Shown here in pieces: positions 7,762-15,351 of a stretch of 52,115 nucleotides of DNA. The stretch lies in assembly GCA_963605415.1 (NCBI GenBank), contig CAVCUL010000014.1, positions 1 through 52,115 of the forward strand. Direction: 5' to 3'. The translations under genes were made by a program, and so were the position numbers. Numbering within the stretch: position 1 is the first letter of the stretch; each line of letters starts with the position of its first letter. Below the pieces are notes generated by a model, which searched no databases, was not told the DNA's origin, and saw nothing but the letters and a program-made list of their open reading frames with translations. This DNA is from CAG-217 sp963605415. Lineage in GTDB: Bacteria > Bacillota > Clostridia > Oscillospirales > Acutalibacteraceae.

Positions 7762-7790
7762 TTGCGCCCCGGGCGCAAAAATGGTACAAT
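7762..7790 (+). promoter_or_regulatory. Sigma-A promoter of rlmB
   Basis: The -35 is TTGCGC (7762-7767), the spacer is 17 bases and the -10 is TACAAT (7785-7790) preceded by TGG (extended -10). It is 35 bases upstream of the rlmB ATG. Confidence 0.75.
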
Positions 7791-7824
7791 GTTTGTAGAA
7801 AAACAGCGAGAACGGAGAGACAAA

Positions 7825-8592
7825 ATGGCAACGGAGACAGAACAGACAACAGACGGCCTGGTGATCGGGCGCAACGCAGTGGCAGAGCTGCTGGCCAGCG
7901 GTCGTGAGATCGAGCATGTGCTGGTGGCCAACGGCGAGCGCACCGGCTCCATTGTGCCCATAGTGGCAAAATGCAAAAAGCAGGGCGTGGTGGTGAAGTA
8001 TGTGGACCGGCACAAGCTGGACACCATGTGTGACCATGCCAATCATCAGGGTATTGTGGCGGTGGCGTCCGCCCATGATTATGTGCCGTTGGAGACCATT
8101 CTGGACCGGGCGGAAGAAAAGGGCGAGGCGCCTTTTTTGGTGCTGTGCGACGGGATCGAGGACGGCCACAATTTGGGGGCCATTATCCGCTCGGCCGAGG
8201 CCGGTGGTGCCCACGGGGTGGTGATCCCCAAGCGGCGCAGCGTGGGGCTGAACTACACGGTGGCCAAGACCGCCTGCGGCGCACTGGAGTACCTGCCGGT
8301 GGCCCGGGTCAGCAACCTGAACCAAACCATTGAGCTACTGAAAAAGCGGGGCGTTTGGGTTTATGCGGCGGATATGGACGGCGCGCCCTGGTGCCAAACG
8401 AATTTTGACGGCGGCGTGGCGCTGGTGATCGGCAGTGAGGGCAGCGGCGTCAGCCCGCTGGTAAAGAAGAACTGCGACGCAGTGATCAGCCTGCCCATGC
8501 GGGGCAAGGTCAACTCTCTGAACGCCTCTGTGGCGGCAGGCATTTTGATATATGAAGTGACCCGGCAGCGTCTGGGGCTGAATGGAAAGTGA
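7825..8592 (+). CDS. rlmB: 23S rRNA (guanosine-2'-O)-methyltransferase RlmB / TrmH family
   Basis: A 255-residue SpoU-family (knotted SPOUT) RNA 2'-O-methyltransferase. The N-terminal substrate-binding domain covers residues 1-~85 (GLVIGRNAVAELLASGREIEH). The catalytic domain shows motif 1 (DGIEDGHNLGAIIRSAEA), motif 2 (VIGSEGSGVSPL) and motif 3 (LPMRGKVNSLNASVAAGI). In-frame ATGs upstream lie inside the promoter, so the ATG at 7825 behind CGGAGAG is preferred. The exact guanosine target (G2251 in E. coli) is a family assumption. The stop lies five bases before the start of the next gene, suggesting an operon. Confidence 0.92.
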   Translation: MATETEQTTDGLVIGRNAVAELLASGREIEHVLVANGERTGSIVPIVAKCKKQGVVVKYVDRHKLDTMCDHANHQGIVAVASAHDYVPLETILDRAEEKGEAPFLVLCDGIEDGHNLGAIIRSAEAGGAHGVVIPKRRSVGLNYTVAKTACGALEYLPVARVSNLNQTIELLKKRGVWVYAADMDGAPWCQTNFDGGVALVIGSEGSGVSPLVKKNCDAVISLPMRGKVNSLNASVAAGILIYEVTRQRLGLNGK

Positions 8593-8596
8593 GCGT

Positions 8597-11083
8597 ATGA
8601 GTGAGAATTTAACCATAGATGAGATCCTACGCCAGGCGGAAGAAATACGCAAAAAAACCGCCCGCAAGGCGGAGGCAGCCATCGACAAGATCCACGCTAC
8701 TCAAACGCCGCTGGAGCCGCAGCCGAAAGAACCTGCCGCTACGGTGGCGCCCGGTGCAGACGACAAAACCCAGGTAACGGCACCGGTGACGGACAAAACA
8801 CAAGTGCGCCCGGCTGTGGACGACAAGACCCGGGTAGGCACTCCGGTGACCCCGGCAGCGCCGCCGGTTACCGCCAAAACCACGGCGGTGCCCCCGGTAG
8901 GGGATAAGACCCGCCCGGTACGCCTGACGGAAAAGACCGGCGTGGTGCCCAACCTGGGCAGCAAGCGCAGCTTCTTTGGCGCCACCGGCAGCGAGCGGGT
9001 GTATTCCAAGGAGCCGCCGGAGATCATAGAAAAACCGGCCACCATCAAGAGCCGGTCCAAGTTTGACAAAACCTCCGATTTGCAGGAGATCCCCACCATT
9101 TTGGCGGTGGAGGAGCTGGAGCACACCCGCATTTTGGGCCAAAATCCGCCTACGCCCCGGCAGGAGGAGTCGGAGACGGAAACGGTGGAGGAGAGCGCCC
9201 AAATTCGCCTGGAGGGCTTTGACGACCAGATCGAGAATGTGCCCAATATTGATGAAAATGTGGCGGAGCGAATCTTAGAGGAGCGCCGCCGGGATAAGGT
9301 CAACAAGTTCCGCCTGTTTGCCCCGGAGGAGGGGCAGGCCCAGGAGGGGCCGCGGCGCATTGTAAAGAGCGATTTCCGCAACGCAGACGAGCGCACAGCC
9401 ATTTTGGAGCGCCTGTTTGCCCAAAAGACCGCGGTACAGACCGGCATTGTGTTTACCGTGCTGGCCGGGGGGCTGCTGCTTTTGGTGACCCTGCTGCGGG
9501 ATACGGCCTACCTGCCGTCCTTTTTGGCGTCCAATACCGCGTACTTTATTGCGGTGCTGGTGCTGTACGGCGTGGTGCTGGCAGCCAATATCCCCAATCT
9601 GATACAGGGCTTTTCCTTTAAGAACGGGGTGCGTTACGACTTTCCCATCGCTGTGGCGGCCATTCTCATTGCCGCCCACACGGTGCTGCTGTATTTGAAC
9701 CCGGATCTGCTGGTAGACGGCGGGGCGATCCTGCCCAGTGCGGTGACCTTATCCCTGTTTCTCAGCGGTATGGGCCGCCGGGCGCTGCTGATCCGGCTGA
9801 TTGAGAACTTTGAATTCATCACCGACGGGCAGGAGAAGTACACGGTAGAGACCATTCGCAATGTGGTGGACGCCACCATTATCAGCCGCGGGCTGCTCCA
9901 GGGGGACCCGGTGCTTAAGAGCAGCGTGCGCACGGACTTCCCCACGGATTATTTAGAGATCGGGTGCAGCAAGGACCCGGCGGATCGGATCGCCGCCACC
10001 ACCGGCTGCATGATGCTGGGGCTTAGCGGTGCGCTGCTGGTGGTGGTGTCCCTGCTGACCAAGAACTGGGGCATGGGCGTAAACGCCGGTGCCTGCGCCC
10101 TTTGTATTTCCCTGCCGGCGGTGTCGCTGCTGGCCAGCAATACCACGGTGCAGGGCGTGTCTCGGGCATTGGCCAAGTGCAAGGCCATGGTCAACGGCTT
10201 TGCCGGTGCCGGTACGGTGAATGACGCCGGGGCGCTGGTGATGGAGGCCAACGACCTGTTTGGCCCCAAGAGCTGCTCTCTCCACGGGGTGAAGCTGTTT
10301 AACGGCGCTAAGATCGACGATGTGATTTTGCAGACCGCTGCGGTAATTATTAAGACCAAAAGCCCGCTGGCCTATGTGTTTGATGACGCTATTGTAGGCA
10401 AGCAGTCCATTCTGCCAGAGGTGGACGGGGTGCTGTATGAGGACAAAATGGGCACCTCCGCCTGGATTTATAAAAAGAAGATTTTGGTTGGCAATCGGGA
10501 TCTGCTGATTAAGCACGATATTGCGGTGCCCAAGCAGGGATACGAGGAAAAATACACCCGCAAGGGGCGCAAGGCGCTGTATTTGGCAGTGGCCGGTAAA
10601 ATTATGGCGATGTTTATCGTCAGCTATTCCGGCAATACTAAGATGGAGCATGCACTGAAAAAACTGGAAAAAAGCGGTATGACCATCTTGCTTCGCAGCT
10701 GTGATCCGTATATCAACGAGGAGAGCGTGGCACAGCTGTTTCATTTGCCTGCCGGGTATGTGCGGGTGATGAATTCATCCAGCGGTCGTGTGTTTGAGAA
10801 GTACAGCGACCTGCATGTGGAGAAGTCACCGGCAGACGCGGTGCACGATGGCTCGGCACTGGGCTTTATCAGTGTAATGCGTGGGGCGGAGATCCTGGAG
10901 GATATGCAGACCGTGTTGGCGGTGCTCATTTCCTTTGGCTGCGTGATCGGCTTTGCCGTGGTGGCGCTTTTGGCGGTGATTGGCGGTTACAGCCAGTTGA
11001 CCACTCTGAATATTTTGATTTTTCAAGGGGTATGGAGCCTGTTTGTGCTGCTGATTACGCGGCTCAAGCGGCTGGATATTTAA
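8597..11083 (+). CDS. Degenerate P-type-ATPase-like membrane protein with disordered N-terminus
   Basis: 828 residues. Residues 1-~275 are low-complexity and charged, beginning MSENLTIDEILRQAEEI, with repeated DKTQV/DKTRV-type motifs. About four membrane segments follow, then two more flanking CALCISLPAVSLLAS where P1B ATPases have CPC. The cytoplasmic part keeps N-domain features (SAWIYKKKILVGNRDLL) and P-domain layout, but the phosphorylation motif DKTGT is replaced by NDAGALVM, MLTGDN by LLRSCDP, and no TGES is seen. Two C-terminal membrane segments complete a P1B-like topology. It looks catalytically dead, so a scaffold or regulatory role is inferred. The start at 8597 is chosen over 8582, which overlaps rlmB. 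Confidence 0.75.
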   Translation: MSENLTIDEILRQAEEIRKKTARKAEAAIDKIHATQTPLEPQPKEPAATVAPGADDKTQVTAPVTDKTQVRPAVDDKTRVGTPVTPAAPPVTAKTTAVPPVGDKTRPVRLTEKTGVVPNLGSKRSFFGATGSERVYSKEPPEIIEKPATIKSRSKFDKTSDLQEIPTILAVEELEHTRILGQNPPTPRQEESETETVEESAQIRLEGFDDQIENVPNIDENVAERILEERRRDKVNKFRLFAPEEGQAQEGPRRIVKSDFRNADERTAILERLFAQKTAVQTGIVFTVLAGGLLLLVTLLRDTAYLPSFLASNTAYFIAVLVLYGVVLAANIPNLIQGFSFKNGVRYDFPIAVAAILIAAHTVLLYLNPDLLVDGGAILPSAVTLSLFLSGMGRRALLIRLIENFEFITDGQEKYTVETIRNVVDATIISRGLLQGDPVLKSSVRTDFPTDYLEIGCSKDPADRIAATTGCMMLGLSGALLVVVSLLTKNWGMGVNAGACALCISLPAVSLLASNTTVQGVSRALAKCKAMVNGFAGAGTVNDAGALVMEANDLFGPKSCSLHGVKLFNGAKIDDVILQTAAVIIKTKSPLAYVFDDAIVGKQSILPEVDGVLYEDKMGTSAWIYKKKILVGNRDLLIKHDIAVPKQGYEEKYTRKGRKALYLAVAGKIMAMFIVSYSGNTKMEHALKKLEKSGMTILLRSCDPYINEESVAQLFHLPAGYVRVMNSSSGRVFEKYSDLHVEKSPADAVHDGSALGFISVMRGAEILEDMQTVLAVLISFGCVIGFAVVALLAVIGGYSQLTTLNILIFQGVWSLFVLLITRLKRLDI

Positions 11084-11107
11084 CTATTTTTTAGGAGGAG
11101 TTCAATT

Positions 11108-11647
11108 ATGAATTTGGAAGGCACCAAAACCCAGGCCAACCTGATGGCAGCATTTGCCGGTGAGAGCGAGGCTCGCAACAAGTACACTTATTATGCGTCT
11201 AAGGCCAAAAAGGACGGCTTTGTGCAGATCTCGCAGCTGTTTACCGAGACGGCCAACAACGAGAAGGAGCACGCCAAGATCTGGTTTAAGCTGCTGCATG
11301 ACGGTTCCGTGCCGGATACGGCTACCAATTTGCAGGACGCTGCCACCGGCGAGAACTACGAGTGGACGGAGATGTATCCCCAGTTTGCCCGTGAGGCTCG
11401 TGAAGAGGGCTTTGAGGAGATCGCCCGGCTGTTTGAGGCCGTGGCCAAGATCGAGCAGGAGCACGAGCAGCGGTATTTGAAGCTGCTGGAGAATGTGGAG
11501 CAGGGCCTGGTGTTCAGCCGGGACGGCGACCGGATCTGGAAGTGCTCCAACTGCGGCCATATCGTGGTGGGCAAGTCTGCACCGGAGGTGTGCCCCGTTT
11601 GCGCCCACCCCAAGGCCTATTTTGAACTGAAAGCAGAGAATTATTGA
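11108..11647 (+). CDS. rbr: Rubrerythrin
   Basis: A 179-residue non-haem iron peroxidase protecting anaerobes from hydrogen peroxide. The ferritin-like diiron domain occupies about residues 1-140, with ExxH motifs (FAGESEARNKY, NEKEHAK, KIEQEHEQRY). The C-terminal rubredoxin-like domain binds iron through C146/C149 (CSNCG) and C162/C165 (CPVCA). An AGGAGG ribosome-binding site precedes the ATG by about 9 bases. It lies 24 bases after the P-type-ATPase-like gene with no clear promoter between, so they may be co-transcribed. Confidence 0.97.
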   Translation: MNLEGTKTQANLMAAFAGESEARNKYTYYASKAKKDGFVQISQLFTETANNEKEHAKIWFKLLHDGSVPDTATNLQDAATGENYEWTEMYPQFAREAREEGFEEIARLFEAVAKIEQEHEQRYLKLLENVEQGLVFSRDGDRIWKCSNCGHIVVGKSAPEVCPVCAHPKAYFELKAENY

Positions 11648-11661
11648 TCCCTGCCCATACC

Positions 11662-11696
11662 AAAAGGCGTGACCCATTCCGGGCCACGCCTTTTTT
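11662..11696 (+). terminator. Rho-independent terminator after rubrerythrin
   Basis: The stem AAAAGGCGTG pairs with CACGCCTTTT around a 13-base loop and is followed by a T-run. Confidence 0.85.
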
Positions 11697-11726
11697 GTAT
11701 GTATATATGAATAATTAGAAAGTGCG

Positions 11727-11746
11727 GGCCGATGTGGGCATCGGCC
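11727..11746. repeat. REP-like palindrome downstream of the RAYT gene
   Basis: GGCCGATG (11727-11734), loop TGGG, CATCGGCC (11739-11746). This is the same palindrome as the one inside the transposase gene at 12144-12165, but without the flanking GTAG on the expected side. It lies in the transposase 3' flank. Confidence 0.65.
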
Positions 11747-11803
11747 AGGTCATAAACGGTAGAAATAGCAACCCACGGGAAGAGGATGGAACATACGCAT
11801 TTC

Positions 11804-12286
11804 TCAGCCGGGCAATTTGCCTTGGTTATAGTATTCGTCTTGCGCCCACTTTGCCGGGTTTTCTGCAATGTATTGCAAATGGCGGTCATAATCCTGTTCA
11901 TCGCGGATAATGTGATCGTAAAACCCGCTTTGCCAAATGGAGCGCCCCACCGCTTTTGTGGCCAATGCTTTGAAAGAACGCACGGCGGAAGAAACATTTG
12001 TAGGGCTCGATGCCCTCATCGAGCCGCTGTCCAGGCGCAGCAGCAGGTGAATGTGGTTAGGCATGATCACATAGGCTGTCAGTCCCGGTATGCGCAGCAG
12101 ATAATGTTCCACGGTGCGGCCAATGGGTGTTAATTTGACCTGCGGGCCGATGTGGGCATCGGCCCCTACGATTTGGGAGAGGAGCGGCTTGCGGTCCCCG
12201 GTGCAAATGGTCAGAAAGTAAATGCCGTCCCGGCTGTAATCGTAACCGGTTAGGCGGGGGCTTTTGCGCGTTGGTAAATTCTGCAT
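11804..12286 (-). CDS. REP-associated tyrosine transposase (RAYT, IS200-like Y1)
   Basis: A 160-residue HUH/Y1 transposase-like protein. Recognisable parts are the N-terminal strand GYDYSRDGIYFLTICTGDRK, the HUH motif VIMPNHIHLLLRL, the C-terminal GFYDHIIRDEQDYDRHLQYI with candidate catalytic Tyr, and the ENPAKW tail. RAYTs are single-copy domesticated relatives of IS200 transposases that act on REP palindromes. Here two REP-like palindromes lie within the coding sequence, translated as VGADAHIGP and SGSMRASSP, and a third lies just downstream. No IS ends were seen. The reading frame is intact. Confidence 0.88.
   Translation of the reverse strand: MQNLPTRKSPRLTGYDYSRDGIYFLTICTGDRKPLLSQIVGADAHIGPQVKLTPIGRTVEHYLLRIPGLTAYVIMPNHIHLLLRLDSGSMRASSPTNVSSAVRSFKALATKAVGRSIWQSGFYDHIIRDEQDYDRHLQYIAENPAKWAQDEYYNQGKLPG
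12000..12025 (+). repeat. REP palindrome inside the RAYT gene (1)
   Basis: GTAG (12000-12003) is followed by GGCTCGATG, loop CCCT, CATCGAGCC (12004-12025). A GTAG tetranucleotide next to a hairpin is the defining feature of REP elements recognised by RAYTs. The sequence is read through in frame by the transposase gene. Confidence 0.7.
12141..12169 (-). repeat. REP palindrome inside the RAYT gene (2)
   Basis: On the minus strand GTAG (12169-12166) is followed by GGGCCGATG, loop CCCA, CATCGGCCC (12165-12144). It is an in-frame part of the transposase coding sequence (IVGADAHIGP). Confidence 0.7.
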
Positions 12287-12338
12287 AACTTACGAAAAAA
12301 CACCCCAAAGCCGGGGCTTGGGGTGGGGAAATGTTGGC

Positions 12339-13178
12339 TTATTCGGTTGGAGTCAGGTTCTTGAGGCTCAGGTCCAGAATGGGGGCGGAGTGGGTGAGGG
12401 CGCCGCAGGAGACAAAGTCCACGCCGGTCTGGGCGATCTCCTTTAGGCGGGCCTTGGTCACATTACCGCTGCACTCGGTCTGGGCGCGGCCGTCAATGAT
12501 TTGGAGCGCCTGCTTCATGGTGTCGGTGTCCATATTGTCCAGCATAATAATATCCGCGCCGGCGTCCACCGCCTCTTGTACTTGATCTAAGGTCTCGGTC
12601 TCGATCTCGATCTTGCGCACAAAGGGGGCGTAGGCCTTGGCCATTTGAATGGCTTTGGTGACGCTGCCGGCGGCACCGATGTGGTTGTCCTTGAGCAGCA
12701 CACCGTCGGACAAATTGTAACGGTGGTTGGTGGCGCCGCCTACCTTAACGGCGTACTTCTCAAAGGGGCGCATATTGGGGGTGGTCTTGCGGGTGTCCAG
12801 CAGCACGGTATCGTAGCCTGCCAGCTGGTCCATATACTCTCTGGTGATGGTGGCAATGCCGCTCATGCGCTGGAGATAGTTCAGCGCCGTGCGCTCGCCG
12901 GAGAGAATGGCCTTAATGTCACCGTACAGGGTGCCCAGCAGCTGGCCCTTTTGCACCCGGTCGCCGTCCTGCACCGCGCAGTCAAAGCGGGCGGTATCGT
13001 CCAGCAGGCGGAAAGTGCGGAAGAACACATCCAGCCCGCAGATCACGCCGTCGTCCTTGCAGATCAGCTGGGCGCTGCCCTGCTTGTTGACCGGCATGAC
13101 CGCGTTGGTGGACACATCCTCGTCGTTAATATCCTCCTTTAAGGTGTGCAGAATGTAATCATCCACGCATATTTTCAT
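12339..13178 (-). CDS. nadC: Quinolinate phosphoribosyltransferase (nicotinate-nucleotide pyrophosphorylase)
   Basis: A 279-residue enzyme converting quinolinate and PRPP to nicotinate mononucleotide, CO2 and PPi, the last step of de novo NAD ring synthesis. The family N-terminus DDYILHTLKEDINDEDVSTN, catalytic LLDTRKTTPNMR, KVGGATNHRYNLSDGVLLKDNH and the C-terminal VDFVSCGALTHSAP are all visible. The start is set at the second Met (MKICVDDYI); an ATG at 13196 is an alternative. Either way it overlaps the 3' end of nadB, so the two are translationally coupled. Confidence 0.95.
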   Translation of the reverse strand: MKICVDDYILHTLKEDINDEDVSTNAVMPVNKQGSAQLICKDDGVICGLDVFFRTFRLLDDTARFDCAVQDGDRVQKGQLLGTLYGDIKAILSGERTALNYLQRMSGIATITREYMDQLAGYDTVLLDTRKTTPNMRPFEKYAVKVGGATNHRYNLSDGVLLKDNHIGAAGSVTKAIQMAKAYAPFVRKIEIETETLDQVQEAVDAGADIIMLDNMDTDTMKQALQIIDGRAQTECSGNVTKARLKEIAQTGVDFVSCGALTHSAPILDLSLKNLTPTE

Positions 13179-14493
13179 CGTTACACCATTTATCATAGAA
13201 AGCCTTGTCCTTTCGCTTAATTTCGTTCAAAATCAGGTCCTTAAATTCTTTTTGCCGCCCGGCCTTGTCCGGATAAGCCGCCAGGTCGATCCGGGGATCA
13301 AAGGCGGGCTTTTCCTCCTTGTCCTTGGCGATCATATCCGCTGCCCGCTTGGCAAAGACCATGCTCTCCAGCAGGCTGTTGCTGGCCAGTCGGTTTTTGC
13401 CGTGCACGCCGTTACAGGCGGTCTCGCCGGCGGCATACAGGTGGCGCATGGAGGTGCAGCCGTTAATATCCGTTTGGATCCCGCCCATCATGTAGTGCTG
13501 GGCCGGGGTCACCGGCACTTTGTCCTTGGTCATATCGTAGCCCTCGTCCATGCAGGCCTCAAAAATGTTGGGGAAGCGCTTGTGGGCCTCCTCGCTGGTC
13601 ATATTGGGCAGGGTCAGGTACACATGGTCGGTGTCGAACTTCTTCTCTTCTTTTACAATGGCCTCGGTCACCACATCCCGGGGTTGCAGCTCGTCGGTAA
13701 AGCGCTCTCCGTGCTCGTTGAGCAGAATGGCGCCCTCGCCCCGCACAGACTCGCTGATGAGAAAGCGACGCCCGCTCTTTTTGCTGTACAGGGTGGTGGG
13801 GTGAATTTGAATATAGCTCATATCCTGCAAAGTGATGCCGTGCTTGATGGCCAGGGCAAAGCTGTCGCCGGTAATATGCGGATAGTTGGTAGAGCTCTTA
13901 AACAGCCCGCCAATGCCGCCGGTGGCCAGGATAATGTCCTGGGCCAAAATGCAGCCCCGCTCGCCAAATTCGTCCTCGCACACAATGCCGTAGCAGGTGT
14001 TGTCGTGCTCAATCAGGTCGATCATAGTGGTTTGGGGAATAAAGGTGATGTTGCGCCGGTTTTTGGCAATAGACAGCAGGGTGGTGGTAATCTCCTTTCC
14101 GGTTTCGTCCTTGTGGTGGAGAATGCGGTTGTTGCGGTGGGCGCCCTCGCGGGTGTAGTCAAAGTCGCCGTCCTTCTTGGTGTCAAAGTCTGCACCCAGT
14201 TTAATGAGCGTGCCGATCACATCCGGCGAGCTTTCAATCATCACCCGTACAGACTCTGGGTTGTTCTCATAATGACCGGCCTTCATGGTGTCCTCATAAA
14301 AGCACTTAAAGTCGTCCAGGCTCTTCAGCACGCACACGCCGCCCTGGGCCAGGTAAGAGTCGCACTCTTTCAGATCCTCTTTGGTGATCATCAGGATTTT
14401 TTTGTTTTCCGGCAGGCAGAGAGCTGCAAACAGTCCTGCCACGCCGCTGCCGACGATCACAATGTCTGTATGAATGTAACTTCTGTTTTTCAT
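13159..14493 (-). CDS. nadB: L-aspartate oxidase
   Basis: A 444-residue flavoprotein of the succinate dehydrogenase/fumarate reductase family. It oxidises L-aspartate to iminoaspartate, which NadA condenses to quinolinate. The N-terminal FAD motif VGSGVAGLFAAL, the substrate-site stretch MGGIQTDINGCTS, GETACNGVHG and KNRLASNSLLESMVFAKRAA are intact. It is shorter than E. coli NadB (about 540), with a reduced C-terminal helical domain, as in other Clostridia proteins. It is first in an operon with nadC. nadA is not adjacent. Confidence 0.93.
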   Translation of the reverse strand: MKNRSYIHTDIVIVGSGVAGLFAALCLPENKKILMITKEDLKECDSYLAQGGVCVLKSLDDFKCFYEDTMKAGHYENNPESVRVMIESSPDVIGTLIKLGADFDTKKDGDFDYTREGAHRNNRILHHKDETGKEITTTLLSIAKNRRNITFIPQTTMIDLIEHDNTCYGIVCEDEFGERGCILAQDIILATGGIGGLFKSSTNYPHITGDSFALAIKHGITLQDMSYIQIHPTTLYSKKSGRRFLISESVRGEGAILLNEHGERFTDELQPRDVVTEAIVKEEKKFDTDHVYLTLPNMTSEEAHKRFPNIFEACMDEGYDMTKDKVPVTPAQHYMMGGIQTDINGCTSMRHLYAAGETACNGVHGKNRLASNSLLESMVFAKRAADMIAKDKEEKPAFDPRIDLAAYPDKAGRQKEFKDLILNEIKRKDKAFYDKWCNDENMRG

Positions 14494-14579
14494 AGTGATT
14501 TTTGCCGCTTTTTGCTTGCAAGCGGCGCCTTCTTTCCGGGATTTGCATAACCGTTTCTTTTTTTAGTTACACTTATTCC

Positions 14580-14608
14580 AATATATAACGAATGATGCAA
14601 TTTGTCAA
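14580..14608 (-). promoter_or_regulatory. Sigma-A promoter of nadB-nadC
   Basis: On the minus strand the -35 is TTGACA (14608-14603), the spacer is 17 bases and the -10 is TATATT (14585-14580). It is divergent from the HAD-gene promoter. Confidence 0.8.
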
Positions 14609-14610
14609 GA

Positions 14611-14639
14611 TTGAAGTTGGCGTTCATCTGTGATAAAAT
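14611..14639 (+). promoter_or_regulatory. Promoter of the HAD phosphatase-transporter cluster
   Basis: The -35 is TTGAAG (14611-14616), the spacer is 17 bases and the -10 is TAAAAT (14634-14639). The leader to the first gene is about 80 bases and contains TTGACACCTGT (14656-14666), a possible regulator site whose identity is not established. Confidence 0.6.
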
Positions 14640-14722
14640 ACAAGTGTAACGGACATTGACACCTGTATCCTATTTTACGCAGGTTTAACAAAAACGGTAT
14701 CCGTTCTTTACCAAAAGGGTTT

Positions 14723-15295
14723 ATGCTTATGAACGTGTACGATTTTGATAATACCATTTATGATGGTGAGACACTGGTTGACTTTATTCTCTACTATGTG
14801 CGCACGGATCCGCGGATTTGGCGCTATGTACCAAAGCTGTTGGTGATTGCCTTTAAGGATGCCTTTCACCTGTTTACCGTTGCCCAGGCGCTGGAGGCCT
14901 ATGCCTCCTTTTTGGAGGGCTATTATGTAAAGGTGGAGCATATAGAAGAAGATGTGGTGAAATTCTGGGATAGCCATATGCACCGGATCAAGCCATGGTA
15001 TGCCAAGGTGCAGCGGGAGGACGATATTATTGTCAGCGGCACCACGGATTTTTTGTTGGACGAGATTATGCGCCGCATGGGGGTCAAGCACTATGTGGGC
15101 TCCTCTATTGATAAAAAGACCGGCAAGTTTATCCGTCTGTGCTTTCTGGACAATAAGGTGAAAATCTTTAAAGAACTGTACCCGGACGCGCATATTGACA
15201 ATTTCTATACGGACTCTATGAATGACAAGCCGATGATGGATCTTGCCGATCATGTGTTTTTTGTGCGAGGCGACAAAATCGAGCAAATCAAATAA
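14723..15295 (+). CDS. HAD-superfamily phosphatase (HAD-IB / phosphoserine phosphatase-like)
   Basis: A 190-residue haloacid-dehalogenase-fold hydrolase. Motif I is VYDFDNTIYDGET, with nucleophile D7 and acid D9. Motif II is the IIVSGTT serine/threonine, and motif III/IV combine a lysine (DNKVKIF) with YTDSMNDKPMMDLAD. The HAD-IB cap lies between about residues 20 and 95. The substrate is unknown. ATGs at 14723 and 14729 are both possible behind AAAGGG. It heads a same-strand cluster with a GPH transporter and a metallophosphoesterase, which may suggest release of phosphate from a carbohydrate-related compound. That is only inference. Confidence 0.85.
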   Translation: MLMNVYDFDNTIYDGETLVDFILYYVRTDPRIWRYVPKLLVIAFKDAFHLFTVAQALEAYASFLEGYYVKVEHIEEDVVKFWDSHMHRIKPWYAKVQREDDIIVSGTTDFLLDEIMRRMGVKHYVGSSIDKKTGKFIRLCFLDNKVKIFKELYPDAHIDNFYTDSMNDKPMMDLADHVFFVRGDKIEQIK

Positions 15296-15351
15296 TCTCG
15301 GCTAAACCGGGAACGGAGGTGATTGGGCGGCCGTGTGCCTGCCTGCAAAAC

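Noticed and set aside
11641..11997. 118-codon minus-strand frame downstream of the RAYT gene
   Set aside because: It overlaps the RAYT gene in another frame and runs through the rubrerythrin terminator and a REP.
13252..14550. 432-codon plus-strand frame opposite nadB
   Set aside because: It is a long antisense frame caused by GC-rich codon bias; nadB is unmistakable on the other strand.
14656..14667. TTGACACCTGTA as a NiaR-type operator or a second promoter
   Set aside because: Only a loose match to a niacin-repressor palindrome, located in the leader of the HAD gene rather than at the nadB promoter; no well-spaced -10 follows it.
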